A DNA stretch of 50,935 nt from MGIIa-K1 sp964577145. GTDB taxonomy: Archaea; Thermoplasmatota; Poseidoniia; Poseidoniales; Poseidoniaceae. The stretch lies in contig CAZNXM010000011.1 in NCBI GenBank assembly GCA_964577145.1, positions 1-50,935 on the forward strand. The letters are read 5' to 3'. Within the stretch, counting starts at the first letter, position 1; every line of letters starts with the position of its first letter. The notes under the pieces were generated by a model that saw nothing but the letters and a program-made list of their open reading frames with translations, did no database searches and had not been told where the DNA came from. The position numbers and the translations under genes were made by a program. This document shows, piece after piece, positions 1 through 7,800 of the stretch.

Positions 1-1201
1 GGAACAAATCCTCAATCAAATCACCAGCAAGACGAACACGCTTGTTTGCATAGTGGTCCTTGTCGTTTGGCTTACGGTTGGTAATTGCCATTTCGAGAAC
101 CTGACGAACAATTCTTCCTAGGAAGATTGCTTTCTTCTTACGGTCTTCGGTCTGGTCACCAAGGTGAGGAAGTAGTTCACGGTCGAGCAATTGGTTGACT
201 CGAGCTTCACGGTATTCCTTCTGCTGTCCAGCCGCGAATTTCTTCTCAAGCCACTGGTGTGCTTCTTCAAGTGCATCGACGTTGTATTCTTCGTTATCTT
301 TGACTTCGTTGATGTTTGCAACGATGTACTTGAAAGTCTCAGTTGGTCCTGCGATTGCTTGGAAAAGGTCCTGGTCGTTTTCAATTCCAAGTGCTCTCAT
401 TAGGAGAACTACAGGGATTGCAGTTGTACCTGCAGTACTAATCTTGACCATCAGCATTCCATCACGACGCTTCTCGACGGTTAGCGGCTTGCGCATTCCA
501 TCCTTCTGTGAGAAAATCTTAGCGACTTCAGTACGCTTTGCATAGCGCTTGTTGATTTCAACGGTTACTCGGTTTGGCGCTAGGTCTTCCATCGAGATGA
601 GAACTCGCTCTGTTCCGTTGATAATGAAGTAACCACCGGGGTCTAGTGGGTCTTCTCCCTTCGTCCTCAGTAGAGTCTCCCACAATTTGCGGTCCTCTTC
701 AGAAGTGGTAGGATGTAGAACTCTATCTCCTGCTACGTGATTCGAATGCAGGTTGCAGCGCTTGGAACGTACCATAATCGGCATATTTCCAACCTGCACA
801 CCTTTCTCGGGCGGACTCTTGATTGGCTCGATATTTGAATTTGGACCTGCGCCACGGATAATGGTGAAATCCATCTTCACTGGTGACATGTAAGTCAACT
901 TTCGAAGTCGGCACTCCATGGGGCTGGACGGGTGCTCGCTACCATTTGCCTCACGAATTGTTGGTTCGCCGAGTTGAATATTTTTCACACGGATTGTGAT
1001 TTCTTGGTCGATAACGTCAAGTTTGATCAATCCACCTTCGTCATCATCGACTTCTTCGTCGGTTCCGACACGGATTGAACGGACAATTCTCTCCATTCGG
1101 GATAATGCGTTGTCACCATTGGGAATGGCGTCATCGTACGATGCTAGCTGGTGGTTCACGAGACTGCGCTCGCGGAAAAAAGATTCGATAATTTCCTGCA
1201 T
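1..1201 (-). CDS. rpoB: DNA-directed RNA polymerase subunit B (Rpo2), partial
   Basis: N-terminal ~400 residues of the archaeal second-largest RNA polymerase subunit; the 3' part lies beyond the left edge. Translation from the ATG at 1201 begins MQEIIESFFRERSLVNHQLA and includes the family segments CRLRKLTYMSPV, PIMVRSKRCNL, DPGGYFIINGTERVLISMED and NKRYAKRTEVAK, all typical of RpoB protrusion/lobe regions. The start is supported by AGGTGA about 6 nt upstream. It lies 15 nt after rpo5 on the same strand, the usual archaeal H-B order, so rpoA genes probably follow outside the window. Whether B is one chain or split into B'' and B' cannot be decided from this part. Confidence 0.93.
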   Translation of the reverse strand, partial: MQEIIESFFRERSLVNHQLASYDDAIPNGDNALSRMERIVRSIRVGTDEEVDDDEGGLIKLDVIDQEITIRVKNIQLGEPTIREANGSEHPSSPMECRLRKLTYMSPVKMDFTIIRGAGPNSNIEPIKSPPEKGVQVGNMPIMVRSKRCNLHSNHVAGDRVLHPTTSEEDRKLWETLLRTKGEDPLDPGGYFIINGTERVLISMEDLAPNRVTVEINKRYAKRTEVAKIFSQKDGMRKPLTVEKRRDGMLMVKISTAGTTAIPVVLLMRALGIENDQDLFQAIAGPTETFKYIVANINEVKDNEEYNVDALEEAHQWLEKKFAAGQQKEYREARVNQLLDRELLPHLGDQTEDRKKKAIFLGRIVRQVLEMAITNRKPNDKDHYANKRVRLAGDLIEDLF

Positions 1202-1216
1202 AATATCACCTCAAAC

Positions 1217-1837
1217 TCACTTGCCCTCCACAATTAGGCGGTAGGCTATACTCACGCCAGCCGATGGCGATTTGCGCACGACCTTAAGCACACGGTCAGC
1301 AATCCACCCAGCGGGGAGCGGGATGTGCTCCTCGTCTTCAGTTGCTTTGGCCATGTCCTCACGTTCTACGGTCTCTTTGATGACCTGAACGACTGGATCG
1401 GTAATGAGAATCTTAGGTAGTATTTCCTTTGCAAGACGTGGCTCGCCGGTTTCTTCGTCGGTGGAAAGAAGACCCCATGGTCGAAGTTCCTCTTCCTCGT
1501 CCTCTGCAGGAATGAGTTCCTGGTGGGGGACAAATATGTGATTTAGTACATTGAATTTGGTACCAGCCATATCCATGTCGTCATCTTCAAGTGCCTTTCT
1601 GGAAATAGTAATCTTTCTGCTTCGGCGTTTTTGGCGACGAGCACCAAGTTCACCGAGTACGTTCATTGTAATCTGAAATACATCGTCATCCTTTGAAACT
1701 CCAAGGCAGGATGCGATTTCATCGGAAGTGAGGGCCTTGATGTCGGCCATGTTTCTATCAGTAGCGAGTTTGTGAGCGTATTCCTCACCAACTCCAAGTT
1801 CCATTAATCGCTTCTTAGTTGCTGATTTTACGACCAT
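1217..1837 (-). CDS. rpoH: RNA polymerase subunit H (Rpo5) with long N-terminal extension
   Basis: Archaeal Rpo5/RpoH, the counterpart of the eukaryotic RPB5 C-terminal domain. Residues ~97-206 hold the conserved domain: FNVLNHIFVPHQELIP, LPKILITDPVV and the signature VRKSPSAGVSIAYRLIVE. A normal archaeal Rpo5 is about 75-85 residues; this one has 206. About 90 residues precede the domain (residues 5-50 look like a small helical, HhH/UBA-like fold; 68-81 is very basic), and a ~30-residue acidic insertion lies near 152-175. The ATG at 1837 is chosen because GGGGTG sits 7 nt upstream; a GTG at 1843 is also in frame. Upstream on the same strand is tRNA-Lys, possibly co-transcribed. Confidence 0.92.
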   Translation of the reverse strand: MVVKSATKKRLMELGVGEEYAHKLATDRNMADIKALTSDEIASCLGVSKDDDVFQITMNVLGELGARRQKRRSRKITISRKALEDDDMDMAGTKFNVLNHIFVPHQELIPAEDEEEELRPWGLLSTDEETGEPRLAKEILPKILITDPVVQVIKETVEREDMAKATEDEEHIPLPAGWIADRVLKVVRKSPSAGVSIAYRLIVEGK

Positions 1838-1888
1838 TGACACACACCCCGTTTCGCCCCTTTACGCCTCCGGAGAGTAGTTGTCAGG

Positions 1889-1962
1889 CGGGCCTGACGG
1901 GGTTCGAACCCGCGACCGTCCGGTTAAAAGCCGGACGCTCTACCTGACTAAGCTACAGGCCC
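1889..1962 (-). tRNA. tRNA-Lys (UUU)
   Basis: A 74-nt cloverleaf on the minus strand. The acceptor stem GGGCCTG (1956-1962) pairs with CAGGCCC (1890-1896). The anticodon stem CCGG/CCGG encloses loop CTTTTAA, giving anticodon UUU. The T-arm has GGTTCGAACCCC. The discriminator is G at 1889. The next genomic bases read CCT on the transcribed strand, so CCA is not encoded and must be added enzymatically. No intron is seen. It lies just upstream of rpo5 in the same orientation. Confidence 0.96.
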
Positions 1963-2139
1963 AAAGGCGTGTCTTGGGCTTCTTCGCCGACCTGCATGGG
2001 GTTCTTAAAATCTCCGCCATCAAAAATAGACGCTACTCGCCGGGTTGCGAAGGAGTGGACAGGATGTCTGTCTCCACCCCCCTCTTAGCGGCAAGAGGCA
2101 TAAAGGCTTCGGGCCAAACGGGGTGCTGGGGCGCATTGA

Positions 2140-3492
2140 ATGAAGGAGCCGTTTACCAGTACGAATGCAGAGGCGGAGATTATACGCCTTGCAGATGGTG
2201 CAAAAAAGGTACACTGGAACCCTATTGAGGGCACTTTTTTCGACCTCTTTATTCCGCCCACAGTATACCCGCCGAGGCAAGATTCTGACCTATTAGCGCG
2301 CCGGATTTCTTACCTCGGAGCCGGCCGAGGACGAAACTTCCTTGAAATCGGCTGTGGCTCGGGGGCAATCAGTATTTTAGCAGCCTCATTTGGCTGGAAA
2401 ACCAGCGCATGTGACATCAACCCATTTGCGGTAGCAGCAACAAGGGGTAATCTAGAATTGAATCATCTCCAGGGTGATGTCAGGGAAGGAGGAATTGGAC
2501 CAGAGCCATTTCCGTTCAAACAACAATTTGATCTGATTGTTTGGAATCTACCCTACATCCCGTTAGAAGAAGCTGGAGACGATTTCCTTGGACCTATGGA
2601 AGAGGCCGCTCTTCTCGACACTGATTCCGTAGGTCTAGCCGGACGACTGCTCACTAGCATAGCAAATGAAGACATGCTTGCTCCAGAGGGAAAAATCTTG
2701 ATTGTTGGAAGAAAATGCAATCATCTTGGAAAATTTGGCTTCGCCCACAGAACCTGGGATAAACTCCCATTTGACGATGGTGAGGAATTGTTTTTGACAT
2801 GTTTATGGAAACCGTTTGAAGGTGCTTCAAACCAATTTGTCGATGAAACCGGATCTACCAATTCTGACCTGCTGGAATCGGGTGGAATTGGTGCCCATCT
2901 AAGAGCCGGGAGGCAACTTGCTGGCAAAGGTCGGCGCGGGAGGGATTGGTCCTCTATAGAAGGCTGTTATGCAGGGTCATGGCTAGTTGCAGAAAATTCC
3001 GATATTAGCCCTGGAAATCTCCAACTTGCAGGGGGCCTGGCAGTATTGGATTCGCTTCAACATAAATCGCTTCGATTGAAGTGGCCAAATGATATCTTAA
3101 TCGATGCGAGAAAGGTCTGTGGAATACTTGCTGAAGGTCGCACACTTGGCGAAGGTACTAGAGTAGTACTTGGAATCGGAATTAATCTGAAAAATGGGGT
3201 GAATGATCTCGATATTGAAATTGCATCAATTGATGAGTTATTCGAGATTGATGCTGCTTCTTTGGACATTATTCTCCATGCTGAAATCGCATCCTTACTC
3301 GAAGAACGCAACGATATTCCCGCATTGGACTTTCAGGACACCAGGAGGAGAGTTCTCGAACATCTACGGGAATTTGGATGTCCGGTATTCAACGGTGTAA
3401 TTCATGATTCATTCGATATTAACGAAGATGGTGAACTAGTTCTAGGCGACGGTGTCATCATCACAGATGGTGAAGACATAGAATGGACTTAA
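2140..3492 (+). CDS. HemK-like methyltransferase fused to biotin-protein ligase
   Basis: A two-domain, 450-residue protein. Residues ~25-225 are a class I SAM methyltransferase of the HemK/PrmC (Mtq2-like) type: PPRQDSDLLA, SAM-binding motif LEIGCGSGAIS at 68-78, acidic motif CDINPFAV, and NLPY at 136-139 where the family normally has the catalytic NPPY. Residues ~232-450 are a BirA-type biotin ligase: ETGSTNSDLL (236-245), biotinyl-AMP loop AGKGRRGRDW (261-270), LKWPNDI (313-319), CGILAEG (327-333) and GIGINL (345-350). It probably charges the biotin carrier at 24139. A TATA-like CATAAAGG at 2099-2106 lies ~34 nt before the ATG and no Shine-Dalgarno is evident, so the leader would be very short. 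The 3' end overlaps the convergent gene by 4 nt. No stop or frameshift separates the domains. Confidence 0.85.
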   Translation: MKEPFTSTNAEAEIIRLADGAKKVHWNPIEGTFFDLFIPPTVYPPRQDSDLLARRISYLGAGRGRNFLEIGCGSGAISILAASFGWKTSACDINPFAVAATRGNLELNHLQGDVREGGIGPEPFPFKQQFDLIVWNLPYIPLEEAGDDFLGPMEEAALLDTDSVGLAGRLLTSIANEDMLAPEGKILIVGRKCNHLGKFGFAHRTWDKLPFDDGEELFLTCLWKPFEGASNQFVDETGSTNSDLLESGGIGAHLRAGRQLAGKGRRGRDWSSIEGCYAGSWLVAENSDISPGNLQLAGGLAVLDSLQHKSLRLKWPNDILIDARKVCGILAEGRTLGEGTRVVLGIGINLKNGVNDLDIEIASIDELFEIDAASLDIILHAEIASLLEERNDIPALDFQDTRRRVLEHLREFGCPVFNGVIHDSFDINEDGELVLGDGVIITDGEDIEWT

Positions 3493-3935
3493 TCCTCTAA
3501 TACAGCCTCTAAAGGCTCGTCGTTTTGGGCTGCTGTCTTCTTCCAAATACCGAAACTAAGCAGGGCTAGTCCAAGCACATATGGCAGAATGTTCGCCATG
3601 TATGAGGAAGGTAGGTCAACAATAAATTCCGCTTTGGTAACCGCTACAATGGAAACGGTATGTTCGCCATCACTCTCAACTACATAGGCTCCATCAGTAG
3701 CATGCAATTCGCCGCTTGGCCCCTCAACGACAATCGAGATTTCACCTTCAATCAAGTCGATAGAAATTTCATCACCTTTCGAAAATGATTTCATTACTTG
3801 ATGACTATTACCCGCTTCAAGAACGGTTGGCGAGACCCATGCTTGCATGATGAACATCAGCAATAGGATGGAGGAACCGATGAGGATCATTACATCCTCG
3901 CCCTTCACTGGTGGTGCCTCTCCGCCTCCGCCCAT
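3489..3935 (-). CDS. Hypothetical two-helix membrane protein
   Basis: 148 residues, family not recognised. A glycine-rich start (MGGGGEAPP) is followed by a hydrophobic segment at ~15-35 (VMILIGSSILLLMFIMQAW), a ~75-residue beta-rich extracytoplasmic stretch, and a second membrane segment at ~113-130 (ILPYVLGLALLSFGIW) before a short acidic tail. This is the layout of a small protein with one exposed domain held by two helices. It lies 26 nt downstream of the RNase P protein gene on the same strand, probably co-transcribed. Its stop overlaps the end of the convergent fusion gene. Confidence 0.6.
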   Translation of the reverse strand: MGGGGEAPPVKGEDVMILIGSSILLLMFIMQAWVSPTVLEAGNSHQVMKSFSKGDEISIDLIEGEISIVVEGPSGELHATDGAYVVESDGEHTVSIVAVTKAEFIVDLPSSYMANILPYVLGLALLSFGIWKKTAAQNDEPLEAVLED

Positions 3936-3961
3936 GTGCTAAGGCAGTTCAGTCCGACATT

Positions 3962-4246
3962 TCAACGCTTGCGAGGCGGACGTACTATTCCGAGGCGCTC
4001 TCTTACGAGCTTGATTTTACCGCTAGCAGTCTGACTAACCACTCTTCCTTCGGACAATGTGACCTTTACCGCCTCATAATCTGAATGAGAAACCTTGAGA
4101 ATACACTTTCCATCCTCCATGTCAAAGAGTTTGACTGGAATATCTGCGAGATGCTTCTCAAGTGCATCGCGGCTAGCAAAGCCGTCGTGTAGGCAACCTA
4201 TCCAGCGGTGTTTGCCGCGTAGGGCCTTGGTCAACTTCTTCGCCAT
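3962..4246 (-). CDS. rnp2: RNase P protein component 2 (Pop5/Rnp2)
   Basis: 94 residues matching the archaeal Pop5/Rnp2 pattern, a protein cofactor of tRNA 5'-end maturation. Visible features are basic KALRGKHRWIG near the N terminus, GKCILKVSHSDYEAVKVTLS in the middle (compare the family's 'vRcSH.e...v..aL') and the basic end SGKIKLVRERLG. The start at 4246 (MAKKLTKAL) is chosen because archaeal homologues begin just before the KRYI-like strand. An ATG at 4276 is an alternative with GGTGTG upstream. It is divergent from the membrane protein at 4309, with ~60 nt between them for two promoters. The assignment rests on pattern recognition; homologues are short and variable. Confidence 0.68.
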   Translation of the reverse strand: MAKKLTKALRGKHRWIGCLHDGFASRDALEKHLADIPVKLFDMEDGKCILKVSHSDYEAVKVTLSEGRVVSQTASGKIKLVRERLGIVRPPRKR

Positions 4247-4308
4247 ATGCGTGCCTATGAGCGCTTCACTTAACATGGTGTTCACACCAGACCCAAATCG
4301 GTGAGGGG

Positions 4309-5595
4309 ATGGCTGAGGAAGTTGAATCGGTTGGTATTTTTGCACTGATTCGTAGGATGTTGTCCCCAAAGACTCTACCTCACCTCGGTTTAGTAGCAAT
4401 AATTTCAGCGATACTAATGGGCGTTTCTAGTTCCAATGAAGGTATGGCGGCGATTCTATTCACTTCGATGTCAATAGCATACCTATTATTGGCATTATTA
4501 TCGAATGTTGAAGTAGTTCAAAATCTCACTCGACTACCAGATTCTGCCTCTGAGGGAGGATTATTTGCAAGGATTGGCAAAAGTTTCCGGATTTGCATTA
4601 TTCCACTACTACTTGCAGGTGTAATATCAGGAATAATTTGGTCGCTCTTTGATGGAAACGAGTGGATGCTCGTGAACACTCTTGCAGCTCTATTTATCGC
4701 ATGGTCAATCGTCCAAGCAAGATCGTTTAGAACCGGGATGGTAGAATGGTTTGCAAATGGACTTGGAGATGCAAGGTTGCACACCTATAGAGGCGGCCTC
4801 TCCACTACATCTCAATTTTTTATTGTACAGGGTTTTGCCTTCATTATCATCTGGGCTGCACAAGCATTTTCCACAGGAGAATCACTCAGTTGGGGCTCGG
4901 CATTATTGGGGGGATTATTGTTTCTAGTTTCAACAATAATCGCCCAGTTATTCATAATGTGGTGGACTCGTGAAGAGAGGGAGATGGCTGGTGTAGAGAA
5001 AGGCTTAGCAGCATTTTCTTTCAAGTGGATGGTAATAGCACAATTATTCATCGTGTGGCATCTATTTTCGATTTACCGTCGAACAGTAATGGACGCCAGT
5101 TCAACTTCAACATTTATCGAAGAGGGGTTGCTGATGGCATTCACTGTACTATTCGCTATTTGGGGGCTTACTAGCCATACAGTCCAGGATGGAAAGGCAC
5201 TGGTTAGTCAAGAAGCAGCACTGCCACTTGGAGTAGCCTTTGGATATGCTTATGCTGGTTCAGTGACAATGCTTACAGGAACTTTTGACAATATCCAAAC
5301 CGTGATGGTTGTCGGCCATGTTCTCACTATCATCACCATTTTCCTAATATTGAATTCAACATTACGGGCAAGCCGTACAACATCTGAATTGAAAGCAACA
5401 GCAGAGAATGTCGAAATCAAGACAGAAGTTGAGATTGAACCTGAGGATAATGAAGAAAAGGATTCAGAATCTGAAGAAGAGGTCTGGCAAGAAGATACCG
5501 AAGTGGATTGGGACGAAGGAAATGAACTCGGCAATGATACCGAATGGTCTGAAGATGACCTCGAATTGGTTGACGAATCAGAAGAGAGTGCTTGA
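4309..5595 (+). CDS. Polytopic membrane protein with acidic cytoplasmic tail
   Basis: 428 residues, family not recognised. About nine hydrophobic segments fill residues ~20-345, for example LVAIISAILMGV, ICIIPLLLAGVISGIIW, FIVQGFAFIIIWAAQAF and VVGHVLTIITIFLIL. The last ~80 residues are almost entirely Glu/Asp with scattered Ser/Trp (EVWQEDTEVDWDEGNELGND), a disordered acidic tail. GGTGAGGGG directly precedes the ATG. The gene is divergent from rnp2, and its 3' end overlaps the ftsZ-like gene on the other strand by 18 nt. Confidence 0.65.
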   Translation: MAEEVESVGIFALIRRMLSPKTLPHLGLVAIISAILMGVSSSNEGMAAILFTSMSIAYLLLALLSNVEVVQNLTRLPDSASEGGLFARIGKSFRICIIPLLLAGVISGIIWSLFDGNEWMLVNTLAALFIAWSIVQARSFRTGMVEWFANGLGDARLHTYRGGLSTTSQFFIVQGFAFIIIWAAQAFSTGESLSWGSALLGGLLFLVSTIIAQLFIMWWTREEREMAGVEKGLAAFSFKWMVIAQLFIVWHLFSIYRRTVMDASSTSTFIEEGLLMAFTVLFAIWGLTSHTVQDGKALVSQEAALPLGVAFGYAYAGSVTMLTGTFDNIQTVMVVGHVLTIITIFLILNSTLRASRTTSELKATAENVEIKTEVEIEPEDNEEKDSESEEEVWQEDTEVDWDEGNELGNDTEWSEDDLELVDESEESA

Positions 5596-6507
5596 ATCGC
5601 CTTCATCTAGGCCACTTACTACTGCGACAACACGCATTCTCGATTGGAGATCTTCACTTACACGCGCCCCTAAAATTACTTGAGCGTCTTCATCGAGTGT
5701 AGATGTGAATGCATCTGCTACCATACCAACTTGGCCAACTGTCATTCCAGGCCCCCCTTCTATCTGAAGAAGACAGGCCTTAGCTCCATCAAGAGCAAGG
5801 TTCGCCAGAGGAGCATCCATCGCATCATCGAGCAATGCTTGTGCGTCTTCTCCATCACCTTGGGCTACGAGCAGAGTAGAACCACCGGGATGGCCAACGA
5901 TTGTTTTGAGGTCCATCATATCGAGATTGATCAATCCTAGTCTCATCAAAGTACGGACGAGGCCATCTATGAATTCCTCAACCCACATTGCACCGTGACG
6001 CCAATCACTACCTCTTTCGCGTGCTTGCCAAGCTAGTCGGTCTAGTTCTAGGCGAACACAGACATCGCTATTGGATTCCAGTCTAGTTAACCCCTCACGA
6101 GAAATCTTAGTCCGTGTTTCTTGGGCGCTGAATGGTATTGCTGCAATACTGATTACTATTGCACCAGATAATCTTGCTTGACGAGCAAATTCAGGTGCTG
6201 CACCTGTGCCAGTACCACCACCAAGACCTGCTAAGAGAATCACTAATTCTACATCCTCAAGCAAAGTACGTGTCACGCCTGATGCTTGTCGCATCCTTTG
6301 TTCCCCCAGAGGAGGAAGGGCTGCACACCCCGCTTCATCGAGATCTCTCCCCAAACGAATTAGATGGGCATTGTCAACTGAGAATGACTCCTCATCCGAA
6401 TCAACTAGTACCAAGTCAACGCCTTGACCGGCCTTGTCATGAGCCCTGCTGGCCCAAGAGCATCCAAGACCGCCGATTCCAGCGATTAGGAACTGCGCTC
6501 CATCCAT
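5578..6507 (-). CDS. ftsZ: Divergent FtsZ-family GTPase
   Basis: 309 residues of the tubulin/FtsZ superfamily, the GTP-dependent filament former of cell division. The nucleotide-binding T4 loop GLGGGTGTGAAP is at 94-105, and the catalytic synergy loop NLDMMD (N-x-D-x-x-D) is at 194-199, so GTP hydrolysis across a filament interface should be possible. The N-terminal GIGGLGCSWASRA replaces the usual GVGGAGGNAV. The sequence ends soon after the C-terminal domain; the disordered linker and conserved C-terminal peptide that bind membrane anchors such as SepF or FtsA are not visible. The ATG at 6507 lacks a clear Shine-Dalgarno. It lies 31 nt after the TPR gene on the same strand, probably co-transcribed. 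Confidence 0.82.
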   Translation of the reverse strand: MDGAQFLIAGIGGLGCSWASRAHDKAGQGVDLVLVDSDEESFSVDNAHLIRLGRDLDEAGCAALPPLGEQRMRQASGVTRTLLEDVELVILLAGLGGGTGTGAAPEFARQARLSGAIVISIAAIPFSAQETRTKISREGLTRLESNSDVCVRLELDRLAWQARERGSDWRHGAMWVEEFIDGLVRTLMRLGLINLDMMDLKTIVGHPGGSTLLVAQGDGEDAQALLDDAMDAPLANLALDGAKACLLQIEGGPGMTVGQVGMVADAFTSTLDEDAQVILGARVSEDLQSRMRVVAVVSGLDEGDSSTLF

Positions 6508-6538
6508 GCTTGGGACTGTTGAGGCGGCAGTCCTTCAA

Positions 6539-6844
6539 TCAATCCCTACCAACATATCGTTGATATCGGCGTCTGGCATCCCGCGCCCATGCATTATCGG
6601 GCTCGAGATTTAGTACCTTATCATAAAGTTCGACTGCCTTCTCAAAATCGGAAAAATGGCGTCCGTGGAGGTGGGCCAAATTATTGAGGACGGGGATACA
6701 TTCGTCATCTTCTTCTAACATTGCAAGAAGAATTTTTTCTGCTTTGCCAAAGTCTGCCCTCAACATCGCTTCTTCAGCCTCTTCCAATTGCTGCAACTGT
6801 TCATTGGACAGGTCGTATGAGTTGTCGAAAGCATGGCCGCTCAT
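6539..6844 (-). CDS. Small TPR-repeat protein
   Basis: 101 residues with about two tetratricopeptide repeats. One spans ~20-50 (EEAMLRADFGKAEKILLAML) and the second ~53-90 (NNLAHLHG...FEKAVELYDKVLNLEPDNAWA), with the typical Ala/Leu/Pro spacing. TPRs mediate protein-protein contacts; there is no signal peptide or membrane segment. Its position just upstream of the ftsZ-like gene suggests a link to that GTPase, which is inference only. Confidence 0.8.
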   Translation of the reverse strand: MSGHAFDNSYDLSNEQLQQLEEAEEAMLRADFGKAEKILLAMLEEDDECIPVLNNLAHLHGRHFSDFEKAVELYDKVLNLEPDNAWARDARRRYQRYVGRD

Positions 6845-6930
6845 AGACCCCCTGTTCCCGTCATTGATGATAGGATTTGCGAGTGGAAGTTCACTAAATT
6901 AGGCCGGTGAAAACGCTTGACTGCTTTACC

Positions 6931-6947
6931 CCCTATCGTAGATAGGG
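6931..6947. promoter_or_regulatory. Perfect 7-bp inverted repeat upstream of the bc operon
   Basis: CCCTATC (6931-6937), GTA, GATAGGG (6941-6947). It ends ~10 bp before the ATTATA box of the operon beginning at 7000, in the divergent region with the TPR gene. The position would suit an activator site or operator. It resembles other 3-nt-loop hairpins in this window. Confidence 0.4.
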
Positions 6948-6956
6948 CAAGTAACG

Positions 6957-6962
6957 ATTATA
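6957..6962 (+). promoter_or_regulatory. Candidate TATA box of the Rieske/cytochrome b operon
   Basis: ATTATA lies 38 nt before the ATG at 7000. With a start site ~25 nt downstream, a leader of ~12 nt would remain, enough for the GAAGG just before the ATG. Confidence 0.35.
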
Positions 6963-6999
6963 GGCGCATTCCAAGTCGCAGAGCCAGTTGTGAAGGCGT

Positions 7000-7800
7000 A
7001 TGCGTATGTCTCAGGTTTCACTCCGCTCACTCCTCCTCATCGCGTTGGTTTCGCTGATGCTTCTCCCCGGACTGGGCGAAGCGTACTCGACTGGCATTGG
7101 TGGGGCTCAAACCAATGCTGGAGAGTCCATCGACGATGTCGCTAAGGAAGGTTGTCTTTGTCATAATGGAGCCGCTGATAATACCGTCCAAGTTATCATG
7201 GATGGAGTACCATACTCTTGGGTTGCTGGAGAAACTTACGAGATGGATCTGTATTTGATTGGCGGGCCAAATTCCGCAACAGACTTAGGTGGATTTTCAA
7301 TGCGTGTTTCAGCAGGTTCTCTTGAAGAGGGAGCAGGTATGCAATATTTCGAAGAAGATACAACTACTCTCACTCATTCATCACCAGATGCTCCACACTG
7401 GACAATCACTTGGGTTGCCCCAGAGGCTGGCACGGGACACGTCGACTTCTGGATTACCGGAAATAGTATCAATGGCGCTGACGCAAATGTTGGCGACTAC
7501 TGGAATCAATTGGTATTCAATTTAATCGAAAGTACGGAAGACGATGGTCTTGGTACTAGAACTATCTTTGCTGGAGATGGAAATGTTGAGCCACCTGCCC
7601 CTAGTTCACACGGAGTTGATCTTCACTCACTGGGGGCACAATTTCGTGCTCACTGGTTAGGATTACTTGGGTTTGGAGCTGTGATTAGTGTGATCATTTT
7701 CTGCGGAATAATGCTTCGCTACGGATTCTCAACATCATATGAAGGGCGAAGCAATGTATTGCGACTGCGCTACAAATTGAACCGAAGAGGTGACCAGTGA
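7000..7800 (+). CDS. Membrane-anchored Reeler/choice-of-anchor-V-like protein, bc operon
   Basis: 266 residues with a signal peptide (residues ~9-28, LLLIALVSLMLLPGLGEA), an extracytoplasmic domain and one membrane helix near 218-240 (LLGFGAVISVIIFCGIML) with a basic cytoplasmic end. The outer domain begins EGCLCHNG (CxCH), then VAGETYEMDLYL and WTITWVAPEAGTGHVDFW, the pattern of Reeler or 'choice-of-anchor V' domains, which normally carry CxxCH in the same place. One residue is missing from a standard haem c motif, so haem attachment is doubtful. As first gene of the operon it may replace cytochrome c1 or be a structural subunit. Its TGA overlaps the next ATG (TGATG). Confidence 0.65.
   Translation: MRMSQVSLRSLLLIALVSLMLLPGLGEAYSTGIGGAQTNAGESIDDVAKEGCLCHNGAADNTVQVIMDGVPYSWVAGETYEMDLYLIGGPNSATDLGGFSMRVSAGSLEEGAGMQYFEEDTTTLTHSSPDAPHWTITWVAPEAGTGHVDFWITGNSINGADANVGDYWNQLVFNLIESTEDDGLGTRTIFAGDGNVEPPAPSSHGVDLHSLGAQFRAHWLGLLGFGAVISVIIFCGIMLRYGFSTSYEGRSNVLRLRYKLNRRGDQ

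Noticed and set aside
1881..2228. 115-codon plus-strand reading frame over the tRNA-Lys gene
   Set aside because: It reads through the reverse complement of a tRNA (GVRTRDRPVKSRTLYLTKLQ is a well-known false translation of this kind) and overlaps the start of a real gene.
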